A program made the position numbers and the translations under genes. Shown piece by piece: positions 45,915 through 54,571 of a stretch of DNA of 64,000 nucleotides. The stretch is taken from positions 1-64,000 of the forward strand of contig CACWFV010000004.1 of assembly GCA_902760315.1 (NCBI GenBank), written 5' to 3'. The notes under the pieces are model-generated. The model was given only the letters and a program-made list of their open reading frames with translations. It made no database searches and was not told the DNA's origin. Each line of letters opens with the position of its first letter. Position 1 is the first letter of the stretch. The DNA comes from an uncultured Bacteroidales bacterium. Lineage in GTDB: Bacteria > Bacteroidota > Bacteroidia > Bacteroidales > Bacteroidaceae.

Positions 45915-47733
45915 CGTAATACAATTGTTACCGGATAGCGTAGCCAACCAGATAGCTGCTGGAGAAGTCATCCAGCGGCCTGCATCCGTCATCAAGGAAT
46001 TGGTGGAGAATGCTGTCGACGCTGGAGCGCATACCATCAACGTCTTGGTGGTAGATGCCGGACGTACATCCATACAGGTTATCGACGATGGCTGTGGCAT
46101 GTCTGAGACTGATGCCCGTCTTGCCTTTGAGCGTCATGCCACTTCCAAAATCCGTAAAGCTGACGACTTGTTTGCCTTGCATACAATGGGGTTCCGTGGT
46201 GAGGCACTGCCGTCTATCGCTGCTGTGGCACAGATTGAATTGCGCACTCGCCGCAAACAGGACGAGTTGGGCACCTGCCTGACGCTTTCCGCATCTCATG
46301 TGGAAAGTCAGGAGATGTGTTCATGCAGTGTTGGCAGTTCTTTTACGGTGAGTAATCTTTTTTTTAATGTACCCGCACGTAGGAAGTTTCTGAAGACCAA
46401 TGCTACGGAACTGAATAATATCCTGACGGCCTTCGAGCGCATCGTGCTCGTCTACCCGGAGGTGTGTTTTACGCTCCATAGCAATGGCCAAGAACTGATG
46501 AACCTACGGGCAGGAACACTACGTCAACGCATCATTGATGTCTATGGGCGCCGTTATGGTCAGGACTTGTTGCCCGTCAACGTGGAGACAGCCCTCTGTA
46601 AAATTTCCGGTTTCGTGGCTAAACCGGAGTCTGCTCGTAAAAAGGGTGCCCATGAGTATTTCTTTGCCAACGGACGCTTTATGAAACACGCCTACTTCCA
46701 TAAGGCTGTCCAGCAGGCCTATGAGCGACTAATTCCCGCGGGCGCGCACGTACCTTATTTTATATATTTCGATGTTAATCCCGCTGACATTGACGTCAAC
46801 ATCCATCCTACCAAGACCGAGATAAAGTTTGAGAACGAGCAGGCCATCTGGCAAATCCTCTTTGCTGCGGTCAAAGACGCCATCGGACAGTTCTGTGAAA
46901 TCCCCCAAATAGACTTTGATACCGAGGGCCGCCCGGAGATGCCGGTCTTTAATCCTGTTGCAACACCAGTAGAAATGCCGCATGTAGACCGCAATCCACA
47001 ATATAATCCTTTCCGGGAAAAAGCTTCCCACAACTGGGAAAAACTCTATGAGGGGTTGGACGCTCACCCCATACAGCAGGAACAGCAACTTTTTACAGCC
47101 CCCCAGGATGCCTTGAACACTAACGCAAACAACGGTCCTGCTTTCAGTGAACAGCCGGTAGAATTGACAGATGTCAGTCCTTTGCACTATCAGTATAAAG
47201 GACGCTACATTATGACTGCCGTCAAATCGGGCCTGATGATTATCGATCAGCACCGTGCCGATGTGCGTATTCGTTATGAGCGCTATATGCAGCAGTTAGT
47301 TGACACGCCGTCCAGCAGTCAGCGCATGCTCTTTCCGGAGGTGATAGAGATGGCTCCTTCAGAGGCCGCCCTTATGGAAGAGATGCTGCCGGCCTTGAGT
47401 GCTGTGGGCTTTGAACTGACGCCCTTAGGACCTTCCAGCTATGCTGTTAATGGCGTTCCTGCAGGCATTGAGGGACTGAGTGCCAGCAAGTTACTACAGG
47501 ATATCCTTGACTCGGCTGTGCCCATTAGCCACGACAGCCTGTCTCTGAACCATCAGGTTGCACTGGGACTTGCCCGTCATGCAGCAATCCCTTATGGTCA
47601 GCAGTTGTCTAACGAAGAAATGGATGTGGTAGTGAATAATCTCTTCTCCTGTGACAATGTGAATCATACGCCAGACGGAAAGTCCATACTATGTATTCTT
47701 CCTCAGGCAGATATAGAACACCTGTTGACCTAA
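45907..47733 (+). CDS. mutL: DNA mismatch repair protein MutL
   Basis: MutL couples mismatch recognition to strand removal. Start ATG 45907 (MTDVIQLLPDSVANQIAAGE) matches the family; a GTG nine codons earlier is less likely. The 608 residues have GHKL motifs ELVENAVDAGA, DDGCGM and GFRGEALPSIAAV, the DNA-contact VRDLFFN equivalent (VSNLFFNVPARRKFLK), and NVHPTK as NIHPTKTEIKF. In the C-domain the endonuclease motif DQHAxxE reads DQHRADVRIRYE (about 449), so nicking activity is uncertain. Confidence 0.95.
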   Translation: MTDVIQLLPDSVANQIAAGEVIQRPASVIKELVENAVDAGAHTINVLVVDAGRTSIQVIDDGCGMSETDARLAFERHATSKIRKADDLFALHTMGFRGEALPSIAAVAQIELRTRRKQDELGTCLTLSASHVESQEMCSCSVGSSFTVSNLFFNVPARRKFLKTNATELNNILTAFERIVLVYPEVCFTLHSNGQELMNLRAGTLRQRIIDVYGRRYGQDLLPVNVETALCKISGFVAKPESARKKGAHEYFFANGRFMKHAYFHKAVQQAYERLIPAGAHVPYFIYFDVNPADIDVNIHPTKTEIKFENEQAIWQILFAAVKDAIGQFCEIPQIDFDTEGRPEMPVFNPVATPVEMPHVDRNPQYNPFREKASHNWEKLYEGLDAHPIQQEQQLFTAPQDALNTNANNGPAFSEQPVELTDVSPLHYQYKGRYIMTAVKSGLMIIDQHRADVRIRYERYMQQLVDTPSSSQRMLFPEVIEMAPSEAALMEEMLPALSAVGFELTPLGPSSYAVNGVPAGIEGLSASKLLQDILDSAVPISHDSLSLNHQVALGLARHAAIPYGQQLSNEEMDVVVNNLFSCDNVNHTPDGKSILCILPQADIEHLLT

Positions 47734-47832
47734 AATTGCAAAATGAATAAGCGTTTTTTTCGTATAAAAGGGCTGTTTTCTACAGAAAAACCAAAAAAAT
47801 GGGTGTTAAAATGAATTTAATTGCTAAAAAAC

Positions 47833-47863
47833 TTTGATTATTCGAAAATAATATTTACTTTTG
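47833..47863 (+). promoter_or_regulatory. Promoter of the OmpA-family gene
   Basis: TTTG (47833-47836), 19 bases, TACTTTTG (47856-47863), followed by an AT-rich leader of about 45 bases. Confidence 0.7.
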
Positions 47864-47909
47864 CACAGAATTTCGATAAGAATTTATTCATTTAATTTAT
47901 TAGTATAGT

Positions 47910-49097
47910 ATGAAAAAGTTATTCTTGATGCTGGCTGTGGCCAGTCTTTCAATGAGCGCTATGGCTCAGGACGATCCTACTGAGAAGTACAGTGTGTCGA
48001 CCAACTCTTTCTGGAGCAACTGGTTTATCCAGACTAATCTTAACTGGAGTTCTTACACCGTTGGTACACACGGCCTGTTCGCCGCTCCTTTCCAGAAGTT
48101 CCCCATGGGTACTGACGAGAAAGAGGCTTGCCAGCATGGTTTCACCGCTCCCAGCCTCTCTATCGCTGTAGGTAAGTGGTTCACTCCCGGTCTCGGACTC
48201 CGCACAAAGGCTAACGTTGGTTGGATGGGTAAGGCTTTTGATAGCGACGTGCCCATGCTCGTTTCTGTTAACGAACAGGTAATGTTCAACTTCCACAATC
48301 TGTTTGGCGGTTACGATGAGAGCCGTGTTTGGAACTTCATTCCTTATGTAGGTGCAGGTCTGGCTCACACTTTCAGCACACCTTCTGGCGTTTCTAAGGC
48401 TGGTACATATACTTTCAGCGCTGGTTTGCTGAACACCTTCAAGATTAGCAAGAAGGTCGCTCTGAATCTGGAGCTCGCTTACATGAACTATGGTAAGGAA
48501 ATTTATCCTGGTGCTGCTCAGGGTGGTATCATGCCTAAGCATCGTCTGAACCAGCTCTCTATCGAGGTTGGTGCTACTTTCAACCTCGGCAAGGGCACTT
48601 GGAACAAGACTCCTGACGTAGAGGCTATCAAGGCTCTGTCACAGGGTCAGATTGACGCTTTGAATGCTCAGCTGACTGACGCTCAGACCGAGAACGCTCG
48701 CTTGAAGGATATGTTGGCTAACCAGCAGAAGGAAGTTGCTCAGGCTACTGCCGTTGCTACCAAGACCGTAACTAAGGTTGTTGCTGCTCCTGTTTCTGTA
48801 TTCTTCAACATCGGCAAGTCTAAGGTTGCTTCTAAGAAGGACCTCCAGAACGTTGCTGACCTGGCTAAGGTCGCTAAGGACAACAACTCTAAGATTGTTG
48901 TTACTGGTTACGCTGACAGCAAGACTGGTTCTGCAAGCTACAACCAGAAGCTGTCTGAGAAGCGTGCTCAGGTCGTTGCTGACGAGCTCGTTAAGCTGGG
49001 TGTAAACCGCGACAACATTGAGGTAGTTGCTGCCGGTGGTGTTACCACACTGAGCCCCATCAGCTACAACCGTCGTGCTACTGTTGAGATAAAGTAA
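47910..49097 (+). CDS. OmpA-family outer-membrane porin (OmpF/PorF-like)
   Basis: The 395 residues comprise a signal peptide (1-19, ending MSAMAQ), an 8-strand-type beta-barrel (about 25-235), a coiled-coil linker (QIDALNAQLTDAQTENARLK) and a C-terminal OmpA peptidoglycan-binding domain (VFFNIGKSKVASKKDLQNVA, then VTGYADSKTGSASYNQKLSE and RAQVV). Codon use is strongly biased (GCT, GTT, AAG), unlike its neighbours, which points to very high expression. It is a single-gene unit with strong promoter and terminator. It probably anchors the outer membrane to the wall. Confidence 0.92.
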   Translation: MKKLFLMLAVASLSMSAMAQDDPTEKYSVSTNSFWSNWFIQTNLNWSSYTVGTHGLFAAPFQKFPMGTDEKEACQHGFTAPSLSIAVGKWFTPGLGLRTKANVGWMGKAFDSDVPMLVSVNEQVMFNFHNLFGGYDESRVWNFIPYVGAGLAHTFSTPSGVSKAGTYTFSAGLLNTFKISKKVALNLELAYMNYGKEIYPGAAQGGIMPKHRLNQLSIEVGATFNLGKGTWNKTPDVEAIKALSQGQIDALNAQLTDAQTENARLKDMLANQQKEVAQATAVATKTVTKVVAAPVSVFFNIGKSKVASKKDLQNVADLAKVAKDNNSKIVVTGYADSKTGSASYNQKLSEKRAQVVADELVKLGVNRDNIEVVAAGGVTTLSPISYNRRATVEIK

Positions 49098-49122
49098 TCT
49101 AAACAATAGATATCTCATCAAG

Positions 49123-49152
49123 GAGTCCCGAAAGTTTCGGGACTCTTTTTTT
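49123..49152 (+). terminator. Terminator of the OmpA-family gene
   Basis: GAGTCCCGAAA, one base, TTTCGGGACTC (49123-49145), then TTTTTTT. Confidence 0.9.
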
Positions 49153-49237
49153 GTTAAATATCGAAAAATAGTGGGGTGGTGACAAAATATTCACCTTTCG
49201 CTATCCGCTTTTCACTTTTATTTTGTACCTTTGCAAC
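49142..49237 (+). repeat. Terminator-promoter module, copy 1
   Basis: The first 32 bases (49142-49173) recur exactly at 51335-51366, and the last 30 (about 49208-49237) recur exactly before purB. The middle is diverged. It contains the T tract of one gene and the promoter (TACCTTTG, 49226-49233) of the next. Confidence 0.8.
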
Positions 49238-49277
49238 AACACAAATACTAACAAGTAACCTAAAAACAGTAGAAACA

Positions 49278-50576
49278 ATGATTTGGAATGAGACAGTTGA
49301 GTGCATGGATCGTGAACAACTTCGCGATTTGCAGAGTGCTCGTTTAAGAAAGATGGCTGAGTATGTCTATTACAATACGCCATTCTATCGTAAGAAGTTT
49401 CAAGAGATGGGGCTTGAACCTGGTGATATCAAAACCATTGACGATATCACCAAACTGCCGTTCACTAATAAGCTTGACCTCCGTGATAACTATCCCTTCG
49501 GGCTGGCTGCTGTACCCATGAGCCAGATTGTTCGCATCCATGCCAGTAGCGGTACTACCGGCAAACCTGTCGTGGTGCTTTATACCCGCAAAGACTTGGC
49601 CATGTGGTCGGAGGCGATATCAAGAGCCTTCACAGCCTATGGTGCTACCAAGGAAGACATCTTCCAGGTGGCTTATGGCTATGGACTGTTCACCGGAGGC
49701 TTGGGCGCTCACGACGGAGCCACCAATATCGGTGCCAGTGTGATTCCTATCTCCAGCGGTAATACGCAGAAACAGATGACGCTGATGCACGACTTCGGTA
49801 CCACCATACTTTGTTGTACGCCCAGCTATGCCATGTTCTTGGGCGAGGCCATGAAGGAATCCGAGTGGCCCCGCAGTGAATTTAAACTCAGAGTGGGCGC
49901 CTTCGGTGCGGAACCATGGACGGAGAAAATGCGCCAGAAACTGGAAGAAACTTTAGGTATTAAGGCTTATGACATCTATGGTCTGAGCGAGATTGCGGGT
50001 CCTGGTGTCGGCTACGAGTGCGAGCGCCAATGTGGTACCCACCTGAATGAAGACTATTTCTATCCTGAAATTCTCAATCCAGAGACTGGCGAACCCATGC
50101 CCGAAGGACAATTGGGCGAACTTACCTTCACCCATCTTACGAAAGAAGGCATGCCCCTCTTGCGCTACCGCACCCACGACCTTACTGCTCTTCACTACGA
50201 GAAGTGCCAGTGTGGACGTACGCTGGTCAGAATGGACCGCATTCTTGGTCGTTGCGATGATATGCTGATTATCCGTGGCGTTAATGTCTTCCCCTCTCAG
50301 ATAGAGGATGTCATCCTGAAGTTGCCTGAGTATGAGCCCCACTTCCTGCTGACCGTAGACCGTGTTAATAACACCGATACCAGCGAACTGAAGGTAGAGG
50401 TGAAGGATGAATACTTTACCGACGACATGGCAACCCTCGTGGGTCTGCAGAAGAAACTGGAGGCCGAGTTGCGTTCCGTCATCGGACTGGGCTTCAAGGT
50501 GAAGTTGGTAGAGCCCAAGGGCATTGAGCGCTCTGAGGGCAAAGCCAAACGTGTCATTGACAAGAGAAAAATTTAA
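49278..50576 (+). CDS. paaK: Phenylacetate-CoA ligase
   Basis: The enzyme forms aryl-CoA from an aryl acid, ATP and CoA. Start ATG 49278 (MIWNETVECMDREQ) lies after the promoter; an in-frame start at 49176 precedes it. The 432 residues have the AMP-binding P-loop SSGTTGKPVV, YGLSEIAGPGVG (A5), TDLT-like RYRTHDLTAL (A7) and the C-terminal RSEGKAKRVID (A10). Bacteroidales carry this enzyme without the full aerobic Paa pathway, so it may recycle arylacetates from indolepyruvate-type reactions. The ACT protein next to it supports a link to amino-acid metabolism. Confidence 0.9.
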   Translation: MIWNETVECMDREQLRDLQSARLRKMAEYVYYNTPFYRKKFQEMGLEPGDIKTIDDITKLPFTNKLDLRDNYPFGLAAVPMSQIVRIHASSGTTGKPVVVLYTRKDLAMWSEAISRAFTAYGATKEDIFQVAYGYGLFTGGLGAHDGATNIGASVIPISSGNTQKQMTLMHDFGTTILCCTPSYAMFLGEAMKESEWPRSEFKLRVGAFGAEPWTEKMRQKLEETLGIKAYDIYGLSEIAGPGVGYECERQCGTHLNEDYFYPEILNPETGEPMPEGQLGELTFTHLTKEGMPLLRYRTHDLTALHYEKCQCGRTLVRMDRILGRCDDMLIIRGVNVFPSQIEDVILKLPEYEPHFLLTVDRVNNTDTSELKVEVKDEYFTDDMATLVGLQKKLEAELRSVIGLGFKVKLVEPKGIERSEGKAKRVIDKRKI

Positions 50577-50650
50577 TCAAAGTTTGAAGCCTCGAAATAT
50601 CGAATCTTCGATACATCGAGATATCGAGTCATCGAAATAACGAAAACATT
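50577..50650. repeat. Short TCGA-rich repeat tract
   Basis: The 89-base gap between paaK and the ACT gene contains seven or so TCGA words spaced about 8-9 bases (CGAAATATCGAATC, TCGATACATCGAGATATCGA). Meaning unknown. Confidence 0.5.
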
Positions 50651-50665
50651 AAACAAAATAATTCT

Positions 50666-51091
50666 ATGTTAGCAAAACAATTATCAGTTTTCCTGGAGAA
50701 TAAGTCCGGTCGTCTGACCGAGGTGACAGACGTGTTGGGAGCTGCCGGCGTGAACCTCTCGGCCATGAGTATTGCCGATAATTCAGACTTTGGTATCCTG
50801 CGTTGCATTGTCAGTGACCCTGACAAAGCCTACCAGGTGTTGAAGGCAGCCCACTTTGCCGTCAAGATTACCGATGTCATTGGCTTCACCTGTCCTAATG
50901 TGAGTGGTTCGCTGGCTAAGGTACTAAAGCATCTGTCAGAGAGTGGAGTCTTTATTGAATACATGTATTCGTTTGCCAATGGCGATGTAGCCACAGTCGT
51001 CATCCGTCCTACCGATTTAGAGGGTTGCGAGCGCATCCTTTCCGAGAAGAAGGTGGAACTGATGGAGGCCAACGATTTGTACCAGTTATAA
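50666..51091 (+). CDS. Tandem ACT-domain amino-acid-binding protein
   Basis: The 141 residues hold two ACT domains (about 4-68 and 71-137): QLSVFLENKSGRLTEVTDVL and then GFTCPNVSGSLAKVLKHLSE. ACT domains bind amino acids to control enzymes. Proteins of this type lie next to arylacetate-CoA ligases in many anaerobes. It probably senses an aromatic or branched amino acid. It is 89 bases after paaK on the same strand. Confidence 0.87.
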   Translation: MLAKQLSVFLENKSGRLTEVTDVLGAAGVNLSAMSIADNSDFGILRCIVSDPDKAYQVLKAAHFAVKITDVIGFTCPNVSGSLAKVLKHLSESGVFIEYMYSFANGDVATVVIRPTDLEGCERILSEKKVELMEANDLYQL

Positions 51092-51096
51092 GCTGT

Positions 51097-51156
51097 TTTT
51101 GAGTCGAGAATGCTAAAAGAAGTTAATTTCTGCAACATTTTCGGCTCAAAATTTTT
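51097..51156 (+). terminator. Probable terminator of the ACT gene
   Basis: TTTTGAG (51097-51103) pairs with CTCAAAA (51145-51151), with further pairing AATG/CATT inside, then TTTTT. Confidence 0.5.
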
Positions 51157-51175
51157 CTGTTTCTATTTTTCTTCT

Positions 51176-51183
51176 TACCTTTG
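51176..51183 (+). promoter_or_regulatory. -7 element of the tRNA-Val promoter
   Basis: TACCTTTG, 52 bases before the tRNA; the leader would be removed during processing. Confidence 0.6.
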
Positions 51184-51235
51184 CACCCGCTTATGAAACG
51201 AAACATTTAGCGAGCTGTTTAAACGTTTCGAGTAA

Positions 51236-51310
51236 GGGCGCTTAGCTCAGCTGGTTTAGAGCATCTGCCTTACAAGCAGAGGGTCGGCGGTTCGAATCCG
51301 TCAGCGCCCA
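51236..51310 (+). tRNA. tRNA-Val (anticodon UAC)
   Basis: Acceptor GGGCGCT (51236-51242) pairs with AGCGCCC (51303-51309), discriminator A at 51310. The D arm is GCTC..GAGC, the anticodon arm TCTGC-CTTACAA-GCAGA gives anticodon TAC (UAC, valine GUA), and the T arm contains GGTTCGAATCC. The CCA end is not encoded. Confidence 0.96.
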
Positions 51311-51315
51311 CGAAG

Positions 51316-51345
51316 GAGTTCCAAATACAATGGAACTCTTTTTTT
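51316..51345 (+). terminator. Terminator of tRNA-Val
   Basis: GAGTTCCA (51316-51323) pairs with TGGAACTC (51331-51338), then TTTTTTT. Confidence 0.9.
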
Positions 51346-51431
51346 GTTAAATATCGAAAAATAGTGCCCTTATCCGTAAATTATTCACTTTTCGCCACTC
51401 ACTTTTCACTTTTATTTTGTACCTTTGCAAC
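51335..51431 (+). repeat. Terminator-promoter module, copy 2
   Basis: Same order and sequence ends as the copy at 49142-49237. It contains the purB promoter box TACCTTTG at 51420-51427. Confidence 0.8.
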
Positions 51432-51516
51432 CACATTTGAGAGGATGTTGCTTCAACCTATATAAAAGGAACGTTGGAATAAAGTTATTAATAACAAAAA
51501 GGTATTAGAGAAAAGC

Positions 51517-52896
51517 ATGGAATTAGATGCATTGACCGCCATTTCTCCTATCGATGGCCGTTACAGAAGTAAGACCGAATCTTTAGCAGGATATTTTTCC
51601 GAGTATGCGTTGATACGCTATCGTGTGCGTGTTGAAATCGAGTACTTCATTACCCTTTGTGAGTTGCCTTTGCCCCAGTTGGAGACGGTAGACCACCGTC
51701 TTTTCGAGCCTTTGCGCGACATCTATCGCCACTTCAGCGAACAGGATGCCCAGCGGGTGAAGGACATCGAGAAGGTAACCAACCACGACGTGAAAGCCGT
51801 GGAATACTTTATCAAGGAACAGATTGACGCCGCCAGCGGAAAGGATGCAGCCCATTCGCCCCTTGCAGGTTTCCCTGTCGAGGCTAAAGAGTTTATTCAT
51901 TTCGGACTGACCTCTCAGGATATCAATAATACCAGCGTGCCCCTGAGTATCAAGGAAGCCTTGGAGCAGGTATATTATCCTATGGTAGAGGAACTCATCG
52001 AGCAACTCAATGACTATGCCGAGCAGTGGAAGACCGTGCCCATGTTGGCCAAGACTCATGGCCAGCCTGCCTCTCCCACACGTCTGGGCAAAGAGGTGAT
52101 GGTCTACGTCTATCGTCTGGAGGAACAGTTGCGCGCCTTGAAGGACACCCCCATCACCGCCAAGTTCGGTGGTGCCACCGGCAACTACAATGCTCACCAC
52201 GTAGCTTATCCCCAATACGACTGGCGCGAGTTTGGCAATAGCTTCGTCAGCGAGAAACTCGGTCTGGAACGTGAGCAGTGGACCACCCAGATTTCCAACT
52301 ACGACTGGCTGGCTGCCATCTTCGACGCTATGCGCCGCATCAATACCATCGTCATCGACCTGGACCGCGACTTCTGGATGTACATCTCCATGGAGTACTT
52401 CAAGCAGAAAATCAAGGCCGGCGAGGTGGGCTCCAGCGCCATGCCCCACAAGGTGAACCCCATCGACTTCGAGAACAGCGAGGGCAACATGGGCATGGCC
52501 AATGCCGTGCTGGGGTTCCTAGCACAGAAACTGCCCGTCAGCCGTCTGCAGCGCGACCTTACCGACTCCACCGTCCTGCGCAACGTCGGTGTCCCTATGG
52601 GTCACGCCCTCATTGCCATCCAGAGCACGCTGAAAGGACTGCGCAAGCTCATCTTGAACGAGCAGAAGCTGGCCGACGATTTGGAGAATACGTGGGCAGT
52701 GGTGGCCGAGGCCATTCAGACCATTTTGCGCCGCGAGGCCTATCCCAATCCCTACGAGGCACTGAAGGCTCTGACGCGCACCAATCAGAAGATGACCGAG
52801 CAGACCATCCATGACTTTATTCAGGGTCTTGATGTCAGCGACGAGCTAAAGAGCGAGCTGATGGCCATCACCCCGTCCAACTATACCGGAATCTGA
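51517..52896 (+). CDS. purB: Adenylosuccinate lyase
   Basis: PurB cleaves SAICAR and adenylosuccinate in purine synthesis. The 459 residues have DGRYRSKTESLAGYFSEYAL, the substrate-binding HFGLTSQDINNTSVPL, KTHGQPASPTRLGKE with the catalytic His, and the superfamily signature SSAMPHKVNPIDFENSEGN. Length and motifs fit the E. coli-type enzyme. Confidence 0.97.
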   Translation: MELDALTAISPIDGRYRSKTESLAGYFSEYALIRYRVRVEIEYFITLCELPLPQLETVDHRLFEPLRDIYRHFSEQDAQRVKDIEKVTNHDVKAVEYFIKEQIDAASGKDAAHSPLAGFPVEAKEFIHFGLTSQDINNTSVPLSIKEALEQVYYPMVEELIEQLNDYAEQWKTVPMLAKTHGQPASPTRLGKEVMVYVYRLEEQLRALKDTPITAKFGGATGNYNAHHVAYPQYDWREFGNSFVSEKLGLEREQWTTQISNYDWLAAIFDAMRRINTIVIDLDRDFWMYISMEYFKQKIKAGEVGSSAMPHKVNPIDFENSEGNMGMANAVLGFLAQKLPVSRLQRDLTDSTVLRNVGVPMGHALIAIQSTLKGLRKLILNEQKLADDLENTWAVVAEAIQTILRREAYPNPYEALKALTRTNQKMTEQTIHDFIQGLDVSDELKSELMAITPSNYTGI

Positions 52897-53040
52897 ACCG
52901 GAACAATGTAATCAGGAATCTGAACAAACAATATAATAATACAAACAACAAACCAAACAAACACAGTAAATAAAAATCCGTATTATCAACACAGTTAGTG
53001 AGCCGTGAGGCTCTTTACACACAACAAAAACAACACAATT
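52897..53040. other. Gap between purB and the pseudouridine synthase
   Basis: The DNA is A/C-rich and includes a small hairpin GAGCC/GGCTC (about 53000-53013) before an ACA-rich leader. No clear promoter was found. Confidence 0.4.
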
Positions 53041-54456
53041 ATGGAATTCGAAAGCGAAAAGAAAAACCAGGAGCAGTCTGCCGAGCAGCAGACCCCACAA
53101 CACGAGAGTAGTTATCAGGGTTACCGTCCCGGACGTTCGCCACGTCCGCGCATCCAAAAGCCTCGTCCCCAGTATGGACAGCAGGGCGGTTACAATCGCA
53201 GTCAAGAGCAGGAAGAGGGCAGTTTCCGCCCCGAAGGTTTCGGAGGCAGCCTGATGTCTGGTGCCGGCCAGCGTCCTCAGGGCGAGTACGGCCAGCAGCG
53301 TCAGGGCGGCTATCGTCCCCGCAACAATTATAACAACGAGGGTGGCTACCAGCCCCGTCAGGGTGGCTATGGCCAGCAGCGCCCCCAGTACGGCCAGCCC
53401 CGTCAGGGCGGCTACGGCCAGCAACGCTCCCAGTACGGCCAGCCCCGTCAGGGCGGCTACGGCCAGCAGCGCCCTCAGTACGGCCAGCCCCGTCAGGGCG
53501 GCTACGGCCAGCAGCGCCCTCAGTACGGTCAGCCCCGTCAGGGTGGCTACGGCCAGCAGCGTCAGGGCGGCTACGGTCAGCAGCGCGGTGGCTACCAGCA
53601 GGGTGGCTACGGTCAGCAGCGTGGTGGCTACGGCCAGCAGCGCGGTGGCTATCGTCAGCACACTCCCGGCTACGACCCCAATGCAAAATATTCGCTGAAG
53701 AAGCGTATTGAATATAAAGAGGAGAACTACGACCCCAACGAGCCTCTGCGTCTGAACAAGTTCCTTGCCAATGCCGGCGTTTGCAGCCGTCGCGAGGCCG
53801 ACGAGTTCATCCAGGCAGGTGTTGTCAAGGTCAATGGCGAAGTGGTTACCGAGCTGGGCACCAAGGTGTTGCGCACCGATGAAGTCATGTTCCACGATCA
53901 GCCCGTGCGCATGGAGAAGAAAGTCTACGTGCTGCTGAACAAGCCCAAGGACTACGTCACCACCAGCGACGACCCCCAGCAGCGCAAGACCGTCATGGAT
54001 CTCGTCAAGGGAGCCTGCGAGGAGCGCATCTACCCTGTTGGCCGCTTGGATCGCAACACTACCGGTGTGCTGCTGCTGACCAACGATGGCGACCTGGCTT
54101 CTAAGCTGACCCATCCTAAGTTCCTGAAGAAGAAGATTTACCACGTCTATCTTGACCACGCCGTAACTGCTCACGACATGCAACAGATTGCCGAGGGCAT
54201 CACCCTTGACGACGGCGACATAAAAGCCGACGCCATCGAGTACGCCAGCGATACTGACAAGAAGCAGGTGGGCATCGAGATTCACTCCGGCAAGAACCGC
54301 ATCGTGCGCCGCATCTTCGAGAGCCTGGGCTACAAGGTCACCAAGCTGGATCGCGTTCAGTTTGCCGGACTCACCAAGAAGAACGTACGCCGTGGCGACT
54401 GGCGCTATCTGACTGAAGAGGAGGTAGACCGTCTGCGCATGGGCGCTTACGAGTAA
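53041..54456 (+). CDS. RluB/RsuA-family 23S rRNA pseudouridine synthase with low-complexity N-terminal repeat domain
   Basis: Start ATG 53041 ([20 protein letters not shown]) gives 471 residues. Residues 35-220 are a Gln/Gly/Tyr/Arg-rich tandem repeat (about 15-residue unit [15 protein letters not shown], four near-perfect copies, then shorter GGYGQQR copies). An S4 RNA-binding domain follows (about 235-295, [20 protein letters not shown]), then the catalytic domain with [18 protein letters not shown], catalytic Asp337. The enzyme modifies helix-loop uridines of 23S rRNA. The N-terminal region resembles prion-like, phase-separating RNA-binding domains and is not needed for the family fold; its repeats probably vary in number between strains. 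Confidence 0.9.
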   Translation: MEFESEKKNQEQSAEQQTPQHESSYQGYRPGRSPRPRIQKPRPQYGQQGGYNRSQEQEEGSFRPEGFGGSLMSGAGQRPQGEYGQQRQGGYRPRNNYNNEGGYQPRQGGYGQQRPQYGQPRQGGYGQQRSQYGQPRQGGYGQQRPQYGQPRQGGYGQQRPQYGQPRQGGYGQQRQGGYGQQRGGYQQGGYGQQRGGYGQQRGGYRQHTPGYDPNAKYSLKKRIEYKEENYDPNEPLRLNKFLANAGVCSRREADEFIQAGVVKVNGEVVTELGTKVLRTDEVMFHDQPVRMEKKVYVLLNKPKDYVTTSDDPQQRKTVMDLVKGACEERIYPVGRLDRNTTGVLLLTNDGDLASKLTHPKFLKKKIYHVYLDHAVTAHDMQQIAEGITLDDGDIKADAIEYASDTDKKQVGIEIHSGKNRIVRRIFESLGYKVTKLDRVQFAGLTKKNVRRGDWRYLTEEEVDRLRMGAYE

Positions 54457-54469
54457 ACAATTTATTGGG

Positions 54470-54555
54470 TCGAGGCAACGCCTCGGTCCACAAAACACTG
54501 TTCGCTCGGTTCACAAAATAGTTCAGTTGGCCGAGGCATCGCCTCGGTTCACAAA
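54470..54555 (+). repeat. Duplicated short hairpin repeats
   Basis: CGAGGC-AAC-GCCTCGG and CGAGGC-ATC-GCCTCGG, each followed by TCCACAAAA or TTCACAAAA, lie between the synthase and asnS. They could be a weak terminator or dispersed repeats. Confidence 0.6.
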
Positions 54556-54571
54556 AACACGATATTGCAAA

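Noticed and set aside
53330..53660. Tandem 45-bp repeats suggesting a non-coding array
   Set aside because: They are in frame within a long ORF and encode a continuous Gly/Gln/Tyr/Arg domain before an S4 and catalytic domain.
52912..54498. Long minus-strand ORF opposite the pseudouridine synthase (Leu/Ala/Thr repeats)
   Set aside because: It is the mirror of the Gly/Gln repeat DNA; the plus strand has conserved enzyme motifs.
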